64,000 bases of DNA from Gymnogyps californianus (taxonomy: Eukaryota; Chordata; Aves; Accipitriformes; Cathartidae): assembly GCF_018139145.2 (NCBI RefSeq), contig NC_059478.1, forward strand, positions 11,515,001 through 11,579,000. The letters are read 5' to 3'. Numbering within the stretch: the first letter of the stretch is position 1; every line of letters starts with the position of its first letter. This document shows, one piece after another, positions 25,501 through 37,830 of the stretch. The position numbers and the translations under genes were made by a program. The notes beneath the pieces were generated by a model that did not search any database, was not told where the DNA came from, and saw only the letters and a program-made list of their open reading frames with translations.

Positions 25501-25627
25501 ATTATATATTGTGTTATATATTCCATATTGATTAATGAATTTCTTATACACTAAAGACCAAAGAATTCCTTTACCAAGAGGGTTTTCATCTTGGTTAAAG
25601 AACAAGGTGTAGGCAGAGAGGAGGAAA
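22520..25627. other. AT-rich non-coding DNA
   Basis: Small open frames at 22498-22791 (minus), 22965-23201 (plus) and 23774-24034 (minus) have no domain resemblance. A run of 12 T lies at 25089-25100. No interspersed repeat was recognised. Confidence 0.6.
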
Positions 25628-25638
25628 GGGGGGGGGGG
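25628..25638 (+). repeat. Poly(G) run, 11 G
   Basis: An uninterrupted run of 11 G within a purine-rich stretch (about 25612-25655). It is only a simple-sequence feature. Confidence 0.85.
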
Positions 25639-28600
25639 ATGCAGAGGGAGGAAGTCAATGCAAACTGCACTTGTTCAAATAATTGCAGTCATCAAAGTAT
25701 GTTCACATATTTGTCTGATCCTTGTAGGGGAATAAAATCCTACCCTGAGCCCTCCTAAATGTCCTCCTACTTTAAGTAATCTCTATCATGTTTTTTTTTT
25801 TTAATAGAGCTATCATGATGGCATCTAAATATCCTATTACTATGTCCCTTGCTCTGTTTCTTTTGTTCCTTCCCACTGTTTAATTGTGGACGTCATTTGT
25901 GGCATATCACAATCTAAACTGGAGGTTTCTTGCTTGAGGGACCTTGACTAGAGATCCTGATCTTAGTGAAATCAACGAGGAGAGTGGGTTTCAGTGTCTT
26001 AAGTGGCACCAGGATTTCACCCCTGCCTTTACTCAGGACACCTCTGGACAAAGGGAACATGTAAAAATGAAGTGCTTGAGTATTAAGCCAATTATCTCTT
26101 TTAATTAGGACATGTATAGAGAACTCTTAAACTGAAGAAAGGGTGAAATCTGCTGAATAAATTATTCACAGTAAATAGTCCACCCAGCTCTAGTTCTGAC
26201 AGAGATAAAGCTGCAGTGGCATCAAAGTGTCTGCTCTTACAGGGTGTTGCTCTGACACAGATGTCAAATGACAAATCAACATGAGGTGAACAGATGAGTC
26301 TTATTCCCTGCCTTGCTCAGCTGGAGGGATCACTAAGGGTGGTCAAATAGGCTCCAATGATACTCTTAGAGCATCCTTTAGCTGTAAAAGATAAATAAAA
26401 CTGGCCAGGAGGTAACTTCTGTAATTTCTTAAATCTGCTTTGCAGATCTTACAAAGGGTAGACTACAAATAGCTTGGGAGCTTTTTACCACAGCGTGGAG
26501 GGAGGGAGGGAAATCAGTAAGACCTTGTGGCCACCTCCTCTATGACTGAGAAGAGACCTGAAAATTTAAAATAGTTTTTCTACTCATGAAATGGGTGTTG
26601 CTAAAAAGGAGTTTAGCTGTGGTTCATTTCGTCAGTCCTGAATTTATCTCCATATTTTTTGCTGGTCTCTGGTGAGATATGCTTAAGACTAGGTAACAGT
26701 GATGGAAATTACTGAAGATGTTATGAATAAATAGTGATTCAAACCCTGTTCTGGGGACAATGTTCTGACCGTTCATGTTTTTGCAAAATGCCGTGAAAAT
26801 CATAGTCCCCTTTGGGCTCCTGCTACCCTGTGCAATTCCTGTACCACCTGCTGAGTAACTCTATCTTCTTTCCCATTTTCCATAAAATTAAGTGCTTAAT
26901 CAGGGAAAACCGAAACCATTGGACAAGAGGTGGTTTAAATGCTTCCTCAGGACAGGCGTGTAGGAAAGGGCCTCATTCATAATACTCATCATTCACGTAG
27001 GACTTTGGTAGAACTATTTAAGCATATGCTGTGAAAACAGTCCTGTCTACGTGCAGAACCTGACGTGGCAGCTGGGTGACATGGAGTTGGGCAGCAGTAG
27101 CTCCAGCTCCATAGCCACAGAGAGGAAATCAGAATTCAGATCGGATGCCTTTCTAGCCATCAAGCTGTCATTCATGCATTTTAAATGACATAAGACTGAT
27201 AAAGGCTAATTTTGGCTGAAAAAAACCTTTACAGCACCAGATTTTACTTTGGGTAATAAAACAGACTTATAAAAAAATAGATTCTTTCACTTGTTTCTTA
27301 AAAAAAAAAATACAAAAATGAAAACCAGTACTTTTTCCTGCTTTTTGTCCCTCCTTTTGTGAGACAGCACTACCTTTACAGTCTTTGTCCTGAATGTAAC
27401 ATTTCAAGCCATAATTTAAAATCAGTGTAACTTTGTATCAGATTTTTGGCATTCTTTTAATGCTTTTTTAGAAACTGTGTGCAATGAAGTTGAAATGCAG
27501 TTTACAATCCTTTGATATAGTGGAAATCTTTATTTTGCACTGATGCATTTTCACAGAGTAAGGATGATAAATAATGTATATGATATATTGGTTAAATTTC
27601 TGTAGCTTTTTAATTCCAGTATGCTAAAATTTCTGTAAATGAGTACCTTCCACAAAAGTAGAATTATACTAAAGATTAATTTTGTTATACTGTTAAAAAC
27701 TGTACATCACAGAGAAACAATTCATGTAGAAATATGTGCTTGTTCCTTTGAGAGAGGTGAATAGATAAACTGTCCAAGGTACAGGGAAATAGAGCATGGA
27801 TAATGCGGGTTTGAGATATTCTGTTGCTTAAGTGATGCATTAAATCAATATTCTGCAAAGCTTTTTCTTGTTAAGTTATTTACTTGGCTGCTGTCACAAT
27901 TCACTATTTAGGTCATTGTCTTTTTAAACAAATGTATTTTCTTGTGGCCTAATTTAACTTTATCTAAATACTTCAGTTCCTCAAGTAATAAAACTTCTTC
28001 AAATGCTGAAATTATAGCACTGTTTTAATGCCAAAATTTACACTGAAAGTACTTACTGGTTAATAGGCTAAGGAAAGAACTGACTTTCAAGTGAATTACT
28101 AGTTTATCTGCATGAAAATCTATTACTACAAATGAATAGCAGAATGAATAAAAAGTGATGTTAATAATTTAATAAAAAGGGGAAATTCTCTAATAAAGTT
28201 CTGGAAAGAGAATACTGAAAGGACAGACAAATGTTCTTTCTTCATCTGTTTTCATTTTAACGTATATCTGCGTAAATGGAATCTCAGAAGTTGCTTCTCA
28301 ACAGTCAAAATAACCATTCAAAAATAATTATGGAGATAATCAGTGCCTTGTTGTAACAGGAGCCAAAGGTGTGCCCTCAGTAAGGGTACCTCAGGGAAAC
28401 CTTCAACCTCCCATCGTTCAAATGGCTGAGTAAGAGCTGCAGAAGTTCAGCACCCTGGAGGTATTTCGTTTGTCAAAAAAAAATAGACATATCCTGGATC
28501 ATGAATCACCTCTGTTGTGCTAAGATTTTACTGAGCTTCAGATAACAAAATCATTTTAAACCAAGCAATTTATACAATTATATTTTTTTCCTTTAATCAG

Positions 28601-28821
28601 GATTCAGAAGGGTAAGATCACTCACTTCCCTTTGTGAACTGTCTTAATGGTCTATCATCTATACAATGCTGTCTGTGAGATACTATTTACACATGTAATT
28701 AGTCACAGTGTCTACACAGGTGTGTGGCTAAGTCTGCACTTCAGTTTTAGACGTTTTTGTATTTTTTTAAAGAATTTTTGAAGGAATTATAATTACAAGT
28801 GACAGCCACAGGGCTGTACTC
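25639..28821. other. AT-rich non-coding DNA
   Basis: No exon or RNA gene is recognisable. A 12-T run lies at 25791-25802 and a short A run near 27300. The part from about 26960 to 27120 is less AT-rich and reads like old unique or repeat-derived sequence, but I could not align it to a family from memory. Confidence 0.6.
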
Positions 28822-28839
28822 TTTTTTTTTTTTTTTTTT
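28822..28839. repeat. Poly(T) run, 18 T
   Basis: Eighteen uninterrupted T. No body of a retroposed copy is evident on the minus strand and no flanking duplication was found. Confidence 0.9.
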
Positions 28840-30940
28840 CTTTCTCAGCAGTTTCTTTTAATTTTAAGCTAGACTAAGAAACAATGTTTCCAAAGAGAAT
28901 TTCCTCATCCTTGTTAGGGTATTTTAGAAATATTGGTGTTCAAATAGTGATGAAAACAGTCAAGTTAAATGCAGGGAGTTTGGGTGAAGGAGACTGCAAA
29001 GATTAGGATTGATTATCTAAGAAAGCAGAATTAAAATGGGTCATGAGGAAAAAAAATTGAAAAGTACTGAAGCTTGTAGAGGAGAGAGATTGGGAATGCC
29101 TGTGTTTCTTGTCTCTCTCACAAGGGATGAGAGAGGTCTTCAACCTAATCTAAAGATAGAAAAATCAAATTCTTTTGTTAGGAAAGGAAGTGCTTTTTCA
29201 TACAATGTGTGATAAAATTGGGCAACTCGCTGGCAAGATAGTACTAAGGCTAGACCTGTTTCTTAATTACTATATGGACTATTTTGATGCCCTTTCATTT
29301 TTTTTCTTCATTCACAGTCTCTCCCAACCCCATCAAGTTTTATTACTCTGTTTCTATGATGCACCTTTTCTTATGCACCTTATGATGCAGAGAAAACCTC
29401 TGTTTTCCAGTTTGTGGGAACTGAATGCAAAATAAAACATCTACTGTCTTGCTATCTACTTTTCTTCAAATTGCAGAACCTTTTTAAGAAAATACACAGA
29501 TAGGGCAGCGTAGTTATATTTCACCAGTACTCTGAAAGGTTTTTATGTGGTCATTTAGAAAATAAGCACGATTCACTGACATGCTATCAAAAACCAAGGT
29601 GGATCTTGTTAATGTTGCTTAGATAAGAATGTTTTTGGCATGTATCATTTCCCTAAAGAAAGCTACTGATATCAGGTGAAAAGAGAAACAAATCTGTTCT
29701 TGAAATCTGATTAATAGAATTTCAAATATGTAAGCCATTGCACTCAGTGAAGGTAATGGTGAAAGAAATTAAAATTGTCTGGAGTTAATTGAGCTGGTTT
29801 TCAGATTAATAAGGTAATGAAGAAATATTTATATAAATAAATATTACTTACTGAATAAATAAAAGTGGCAAGACCATCTTCAAATTTTTTTTTTCTACCA
29901 GTAGGAAAATTTTTTATACCTTTTATACTCTGTTAACGATTTTGTGGAAGTATTGTATTACATTTTTATTGAGGAATGCTGTATGTAATGAAACATGTAG
30001 TATGAGTATCAAAAGCAGTGGAAACTCCATTTCCTGACTAGACAAAATACTTAAACTGCATGAAGCAATAGGCTTTGTAATCAAAGTAGCTGTAGAGTAG
30101 GTAGTATCGCTACTCAAAAAATACAAGCAAACTGAATCCCATGTCAAACCAAAAGCTTTTAGTATGTTCTTCGTAGGCTAAGAGTGCAAAAGGATGCTAT
30201 TGCTGACATGGAACAAAATACACCGAGGAAAAAAATGATGGAATAGCTGAACTGATGAGAACAAGAAGTTCCAATGAACCAAAAATTCACTAAATCCAAA
30301 AATGTAAAGTGCTGACCCCCGTTGACCTCAACAAGTTGTTAATTAGCAGAGGATTAACACCCTTTTCATGTGGTGGCAATCACTAGAAAATAATGTGCAT
30401 GCATCAAAGAACTTTAGAGTCTAACAAAAGATTAAACACAAAGATTCTGTGGATTATAAATGTGGAATCTGAGAGGGGCACTACACTGTCCAGTTTGCAA
30501 TTTTGAACAAATGATCAATACCTTAGAAAATAAAATATTTGGGGGAGAAGAAGAGCTGAAATAGAAACATAATTTAAAAAAACTTATTGCATTCATTTCT
30601 GAATTCAGTGTCTTTAACGCTAACACTTTACAGCAAGAGTTATTAGAGAAAAATCTGGATGCATTTAAAAATACTACCAATTTATTATAAGGTAGCCAAT
30701 AAGGATATATTTTTTTCTTAAATTAATTTTCCAAAAGGGCTTCAGAAAGTCTCGTTCCTGTTTTAAATGACTATGGACACCAAGTTATTCAGCAGTCTAC
30801 ATAAAATCATGACCTGAGATGAATACTGTAAAACAAGCAAACAAACAAAAACCGGAATCCCCCTATTCTTCTATTGTGAATCTGTTTCAGGCTCACAAAG
30901 ACTGATGAGAGTTGCATTGTGTCTTGTATCGGAGGACCTG
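28840..30940. other. AT-rich non-coding DNA
   Basis: Short open frames at 29175-29435 (plus), 29923-30147 (minus) and 30432-30680 (minus) lack domains. No mobile element was recognised. Confidence 0.6.
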
Positions 30941-31150
30941 TGAGGAGTGGTAGCAACCTACAGCATTTTGGATGTTGGCATGCCTTGGGGACGCTGCGCT
31001 GCTGTGAACTGCTGGCGCAGGGAGAGCCCCGGGCCCAGCACCACCATCGGCTGGGCAAGCGCAGCCTCCACGGGCCCCGCTGCTCTGCAGCTCCTGCCTA
31101 TGTCAGGGGCCAGACAAGTAGCGCTCAGGAGCCCCTCGGTACAGCTGTGA
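30941..31150. other. Isolated GC-rich patch
   Basis: About 210 bases have markedly higher GC than the flanks and roughly ten CpG dinucleotides, with CCCGGGCC- and GCGCAG-type wording. The surrounding kilobases contain almost no CpG. Overlapping open frames exist in two plus phases and one minus phase, with no family resemblance, so coding is not supported. It could be a small CpG island of a non-coding transcript, a fragment of an unrecognised GC-rich repeat, or a locally GC-biased unique segment. No flanking target-site duplication was found by eye. Confidence 0.5.
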
Positions 31151-34100
31151 CAAGAGTGAGAACAAACTGAGGAGCCAGAGTCAGAGTTAGCTGGGCCATT
31201 GACTGGATCCCAGCAGTTGAAAGCTTAAATCACAATGCATTTCTGGTTTGGCTGACAAGGATCGAAACCACACCAGCAAATACAAGCAGAAATAAAGCAT
31301 TTTTGAGACTTTTACAATGACCACAACTTTGTAAATGTGATTCTAGTAGTTCTGAATGCAAAGCAATTTCAATCAAAGATGTATTGCTTTCTCTAAAAGG
31401 GTTAGTTGCTTCTTAATTCTGAAAATGGGGCTAATATTCTGAATGTACCTGCTGCAAAATAGAATTGATTTCCTTTCAAGATGCACACAATACTTTATAA
31501 TTTACTTCTGTAGTAGGTTCGTAACTTTTATTCTGATTTGGACCCTTGAGGCCACATGGGTGTTGGAGAGCTGCCTGTGCACTGTGCTGGTTTGCAGATG
31601 ACCAACAGGGTGCAGATGGAGGGCTGTGTCCCTCCTGGGTTGCTCTGTGTCACAACCTGGGCTGGCAGTGAAGCTGCACACCTCAGCTAAATGGAGAATG
31701 TGAAGAAACTGAAACCCTGTAAATGTAACCGAGAAGCGTGTGGCTTTCACTGCTCTTATAATTGCCAACGTCAGAAATTTCTGCAAGTCAGCTGTCCACT
31801 GGGGAAATTTAAGCACAGCCCTGACATCACCCAAGCTTGTGATTTACGGCATGAAGCAGTGGGTTGATGAGCACTTTTCTCTTGTAAAGACCCTTTTTAA
31901 TTTCACTATCCAAACAAATATCTGAGTCATTAAACAAATGAAACTCTTGATTTGTCTAATCACTTGCAGGTAGTGAGTTCTGCAGGTTAGTTACATTGTA
32001 AAAATATCTCTCTCTCTTCATAACCAGAAGAGGTAACTTTTGTGACGTCGGTTTTATTGGAAGTGCAGTATTTGTGCTTTCATAGGATGATAAATGCCTA
32101 TTAGAGCATTTCTTGCTGTTTATTTTTACTTCACTCATGTCTAGTTTCATCTTACTCAAGTCCTTTTTCTTTTGTTCTTTCTGCGTTACAAATTTGGTGT
32201 ATTTAAGTCTTCACAATGGACAGATTATAGAGTAATTTGTATCATGAAAGGGGAGTAATGGTGATTCCAACTGTGATTTTCAGTGCTGCTTTCATAGTTG
32301 CACTCATCAGAAGGAGCCCATGCTTTGACTCTCATATTTAAGGTCAGTCTTGCAGGGCTGACAACTGAGAAAAATATTTTTCAGATAAACTGAGTGAATT
32401 GGACCTGGAAGTTTCTGAAAGACAATAAACAGGAAGCTGTGCAACTTTTAGACTAATTTCTTAACAGAGCCACAATTGAAGCACAAAGACGTTCTTTCTG
32501 TTGTGAATTTGATCTCCCAATACTTGTGGTAGACTCTTTATTTCCAAGGGGATTTTACATTATTAATTATACTCAGGTGCTGGCTAGGACATCTTCTATT
32601 GGTATGTTTGGTTTGTCTCTCTCTCACCTGTTCAACTATTGAATAAGCATTTGAAGCCTCCTGTTGATGCATAGGTCTGCAAAAATATACTATTTAATTT
32701 TCCCCAGTTAATTCCTTGATTTTTGAAACATAACCTGATTCAGCTTCAGACTTTATATGTTAATAGTTGAAAATTAAAAGATCCATTTTTTTAAGAGGAA
32801 ATTAACATAATGGGCTCTAATCTTATGTAACATATATGAGAAAAGCTATTGGTAGCCTAAGTAACCAATGCATAAATAAGCACTAATTTAACTCTTCTTT
32901 TTTCAGGTAAGTAGGAAGTTAATTCAGAAAGGGTTCATATATGTCAACCAAAAGCATGACTGTGTTTGATTCTCTATTAAGGTTGCTTCGGGATTCTGAT
33001 GAAATACTGCCTGTCAGTTCTCTCTCTTTCTAATTAGATACATGTTTCTACCGAAATTCTTGGAGGGCCAGGTTTAAATTGTTCTTCCAGAAAAGCTCAC
33101 ATAAGCAATTTTGACATTTGCTTTCTGCAAGTGTTCATGCTAGCAGAGTTGATTATTTGAATACTGTTGGAAAACAAGCAAATTCAAATGAGTGTTCATG
33201 AAAGGTGTTGCTTTCAGATCTAGGAACTGAACCTAGAGAGATATATTGTGTTAGACCTTCAGCTGCAAAGCTGTAACTGTTTCCAGCAAAATCTGTATTA
33301 GTGTATACTAGATTAAGCCTCCCTCTTTTTTATCTAAGACAATGGTTCCGTAAATACCTTAAACTACTCAAGTCATGCCTCGCTGGAAGGCAGCATTGCC
33401 CCTTCCAGTAGATAATTGTAACTGGGGATGGGGGAGGTGGGACTTTTCCTTTTGCTAGCATAGTTTTAGATTTGTGTAAATCAACCATGAACTCCAACCT
33501 AAAGTATGATAGAGAGAAAAGGCAAGAACAAAACTAGATAAATCCATTTTCATATGATTTCTTCCCACTTAAACTCTTAAATCTAGATGAAGGTTTCATC
33601 AGAGTTCTCATACTTTTCTCAAGACTTCATAAATTAGATTATTTTCACTCTTCAAAGGTCATAAACAGCATCTTTTGTTGACAATTACTAAAACTCAGAA
33701 GTGCTGTCTAAAAATACTCAAAGCCAATGTATGAATTTTTAAAAGATCTACGTTTGTGGAACTAAATCCTTATTTCAGTACTTACTGTTTGTTTTCAATC
33801 CTTTCTGTTAACAAACTCAAATGAAGTTTGCTGCAATAACTAAAATCCACAGGCACTGAGGCACGCACTACTTGGGATTACTTAGAATAAAGATGGTGGC
33901 TACAAACATACTCATAGGTTCTGCTGGCTTTCCTTTTTCCTTGAGCATTAAATCAGATATGGCAGTTGTCCGAAACAACATGTGCTGAGGGGATATGAAA
34001 TGTTTTCCATATCCAATAAGAATACAGAGTAAAACCATTAATACATGTGTGGTAAATGATTCTTTGAGATCCTGAGCCTCTCTTGTTAAAATGTCCTGTA

Positions 34101-36908
34101 GAATTCAATATTGAAGTTACTGTGAAATGTAGATTCAGTTCAATTACAAGACTAAGTGAATCAATTCAATGGGTTTTTTTGAACGCACTGGTTTTCATAA
34201 TTTTGTATTCCCTTTCCCTGTAAAGTGATATGGAGGGAGTGAAGGAGCTGATTTCCTTGTTTTTCAGAAGTTGAGTTTGTCATGGAAAGCTTAGTGGATC
34301 AACAGAAAAAAAAGTGTAGGGAAGACATTGGTGTATGATAAGCCTACTCTTTTACTGTTCCTGCTAATTCCAAACTTATCCCCTGCTTATCACATGGTAG
34401 GAGCTATTCTCATTATTATTTTCCTTAATGCTGTTCATGTTCAAAGTTAGGTTAGCACTGCACATCCCATTTATCACAAACTCAGTATGGAAAAGCCATA
34501 TGGTGATCAAGGCTGGGAATTATGCCCCAAGATTCACACTAAATGCACTTATATGGTCTTATGGCTACTTACACTTGGTGCCCATCTGTTAGGATGGCAG
34601 GGGGCCCACTGCTAAGTTGGCCAGACAGTTGCCCTTGAGGATAGTTGCCAGACAATGTTTGAGCTTCAGTGGGCAACATAGCAATGGAAAAACCATCGTT
34701 TTTGCTAAAACTGCCTCCTTATACCAATAATGGCTTCTTACACATGGTTATAATTTCTACTTCACATAGAAAATATATGAAATAAAAATAGGACAATGAT
34801 GATTTCTGTCCCTTGCAGTGGTACAGGTTATATCGCAGTGAGCAGATGTAAAAGTCATCAAGAAGAAATGTTTCAAGTCAGACTGCAGTAGGTTAAAATT
34901 ACAAATGCTCAGTATACAGGAGATTTCATATCAAATAGGAAACTAGAAAATAGATCGATGCAATACATCTGTGGTAAAACTAAAGATGCAAATTCTAAAT
35001 ATGCTTCAGGAATTTAGCACTCGGCTTCAGAGAGAAAAGATTGTATGATTCAAGTTGGTATCCACCATTCAGAAGGTGGGATGACGTTTGCTGATTTCAA
35101 ACAATCAAATATATTTTGCTTTTTTGTAAAGCTAAGGAATGAAAGTAGTATTTGGGGGGGGGAATCCTTAAAGCTTTGAATCTAAACCATATTTGGACAG
35201 TGAAGACAGTGTATGAAAATAAAGGTAGGGAGAGAAAGTTAATAAGGAATAAAGGTATACATGATATAGCAAATGAATTTTACAGGATACAAAAATAGAG
35301 ATTAAGCCAAGAAAAGAGGAAGAAGGAATTGGGCAGCATTGAGGATGTATCAGAAGCAGGGAGAAGTGAAAAAGCAGGCAGCTTTGTTTATTTCCATTAA
35401 AAAAAAAATACATTGTAGTCAAAGTCTTAGATATAGACTAGGAATTGACTACATTGAAGATAAAAGCAGACAGTCATGACTCCAGGAAGGAGAGAGAAAA
35501 TATAAGCATGAAAAAGCATTCAGTCTAAGAAAGAAAAATAAGCTTTCATGTGATGGGGAGCTGGGAAAAAACCAAGAAATTAAAAGCATGTGGTAGCAAT
35601 TGAAGTTCAGCTCTTCCATTGAGTTGTGTGGATTAGGCCTTAGTAGGTCTGAAGCCTTGATTGCTTAACAGTGCAGCTGAGAAGAAAAAAATTCTGCTGC
35701 TCTCAAAGCACTTTCTGGGTCTGGATGGCTCTCTTGCATCTAAAAGGTCTACTCTGTCAGAATATCATCTTTGCCTGTACAGGTGATGATTTATTTCTTG
35801 CTTTAATAACACTGCTTTCTGGATCTGTAACTTTCCAAGGGGCTTTATATTCTCATCTGAAAAATCAAGTTAAGTAGAAGTATGTGTTACTGAAAAATAC
35901 CAATAACTTGACATTAAAACTTCTCACAGGAGTATAACAGTTTTGACGGAGATTGTATTGGAAAAGATCTTTGTGTCCGGATGGACAAAACTAATTAATA
36001 CAGTTTGGTGGTCAAAACAATTGCTTATGATGAAGAAAGTTGTATGCTAGGTCTTGTTGTACATGATTCATTCCAGGAAATGTTGGTTTCCTACATGTCA
36101 GGCAAGTGCCCTGGCTCTCTGGATTTTCTGGAGGAAATGGTCACCTTTTCCATTGTCTTGTTTTCATCTTGAAAGGGATTACTGGAATGAAATATTTTTA
36201 AAAACATAAAAACTTCCAGGGTCACAGGATGAAGGAGCCATTTTCTGTGAAGCTTTAATGAGGAACAGGAAATTACTGACTATCTAGGACGTGGCGTCCC
36301 ACCCCAGAAGGGTCTGGTAGGTGAAACTGGTTGTAGGTCCGTTGTCAAAACTCCTATTGGATAATAAGGAGGAAGGTCTGATTTCTGCTATGAAGATGTT
36401 AGTAACCAGCTTGACCCTCTCCAGTCTGAAAGGGGACACCATGCCCTGTTGAACTAGTTGGCTAAAGAAATACTTAAATCAGAATTCTTGTTAGTGAATC
36501 TGGTCAATTTTCTGCCCTGTTTCTAGCATTCATTTAATAAACAGGTATTTTCTAAAATAAACATGCAAGACACTCGTTATTGTATGCTCCAGGAGATTAG
36601 GTCAAACATGTTAAATGATAATGGAACCACTGATGCAAAACAGTACTTTTTCTTAGAATTGTATTTTTGTAAGGACCCTTCACTCTGTAAATAAGTTTGG
36701 TTGTTCTGTGTTGGCTTTATGGTGTTCTGTAGCAATCATAAGATTAAGAGGTTAAAAATGAGGTTCTATATTCTTTAGTATGTATTTTGGCTGTGTAACA
36801 TTAATAAAGAGAAATTATCTAGATTCATACTGACTTTCTTAGGAGGCTTTTCAGATATGAACAGAAATGTGAATTTAATTTTGAGCTTGGCCCAACATCT
36901 AAGATTAA
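31151..36908. other. AT-rich non-coding DNA
   Basis: A second, smaller GC-raised stretch lies at about 31540-31690, where a 110-codon minus frame (31502-31834) has no recognisable domain. The rest is unique-looking AT-rich sequence with short chance open frames. A run of eight G occurs near 35154-35161. No exon, RNA gene or clear repeat was recognised. Confidence 0.6.
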
Positions 36909-36926
36909 ACATACAAGAACCCAGTT

Positions 36927-37235
36927 ATGCAGTTCATTCTGGACCTGAACTCCAGCAAAAACTCTTGTCTTTTAAGTTTCCCTGAAATAATTGAAACACA
37001 GTACCTATTAGTAGCCAGATGTAATTTAAGCAAAATACTTTCAGTTTTAACAGATGGGCCTTTCAAAACCAACTATATGAAACTAGTTTATTTTGAGTGT
37101 TTTGTTCCTGGAGGGACAGCTTTTTATTTAATCATCATAGCTCTTATTTGCACGTTGTGTTTCATTTGTTTCATGACCACATTAATTAGAAGAAAAGACT
37201 ATCTTGCTGTACATGACATTTCAGTTCCTGAATGA
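36927..37235 (+). CDS. Doubtful small ORF with one predicted membrane helix
   Basis: The frame encodes 102 residues. Residues 64-86 (TAFYLIIIALICTLCFICFMTTL) are hydrophobic and are followed by Arg-Arg-Lys at 88-90, the pattern of a single-pass segment with a basic cytoplasmic flank. Residues 1-60 are mixed and include four cysteines in all upstream of or at the start of the helix region. An in-frame stop lies at 36906-36908, so the ATG at 36927 is the first available. Its context is weak (G at -3, C at +4). I recognise no family. The hydrophobic run could simply reflect T-rich DNA. No splice signals or neighbouring exons support a longer gene. Alternatives are a chance ORF, the terminal exon of an unrecognised membrane protein gene, or a decayed gene remnant. 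Confidence 0.15.
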   Translation: MQFILDLNSSKNSCLLSFPEIIETQYLLVARCNLSKILSVLTDGPFKTNYMKLVYFECFVPGGTAFYLIIIALICTLCFICFMTTLIRRKDYLAVHDISVPE

Positions 37236-37684
37236 ACAAGGACATAAGCTTCAGGCAAGTTGCATTAATTTGGTCTGTATAGAAATTAATAACAAGTGTA
37301 CTTCAAACTTTCCCCTCAAAAATAATAATTTGAATATTTATGCATTAGAAAAGGCCATTCCTGACCCGTGGCCAAGAGATTACTTTGTTGGCTTATCCAC
37401 AGGAAAATATTTTATGTTGACAATCTATTACATGAGTGATTTTTGAAACTTAAACAGAGCACACTGTTCTTACAAAGGCTTGATAACAAATTTGTTTCCT
37501 AGATGCTTGATTATGACCGGAGAGGCTACTCTTGATCTGGGAAACGAAATGATAAATGTTCATTTCTAGAGAAGTTCTAGATATAAAAAAATGTACTTCC
37601 TAATGAAAATTCCAAATGTTGGGTTGTGGATCATGTAATGACCAAAAGACAAGAAGTTAAGGAGGAATGTTGATGTAATTAATG
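37236..37684. other. AT-rich non-coding DNA
   Basis: This stretch lies between the doubtful small ORF and the CR1/L3-like fragment. An 80-codon frame at 37204-37446 overlaps the end of the small ORF in another phase and has no features. No other element was recognised. Confidence 0.6.
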
Positions 37685-37830
37685 AATTTTGAGGCCAGAA
37701 GAGACTATAGCAAATTTAATCCAGTATATTGCTACTGAAAAAGCTTCCAAAACTATCTTTTGGAAAGATGTCCAATCTTGAAGTGAGGATTTCACGAAGG
37801 AGTCACTCTTACAGTTACTACACTAGAAAA
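37685..37830 (-). mobile_element. Ancient CR1/L3-like LINE fragment
   Basis: On the plus strand the order GAGGCCAGAAGAGACTATAG, AATCCAGTATATTGC, TCTTTTGGAAAGATGTCCAATCTTGAA, then GAGTCACTCTTACAGTTACT matches, block by block, the antisense 3' part of old CR1/L3-type LINEs abundant in turtles and crocodiles (GAGGCCAGAAGGGACCA... AACATCCAATCTTGA... and so on). The match is diverged but keeps order and spacing over about 140 bases. In birds these copies predate the lineage-specific CR1 bursts. Family name and limits are uncertain. Confidence 0.5.

Noticed and set aside
31502..31834. 110-codon minus open frame in a GC-raised stretch
   Set aside because: No family resemblance; an overlapping plus frame exists and GC-rich DNA lengthens frames by chance.
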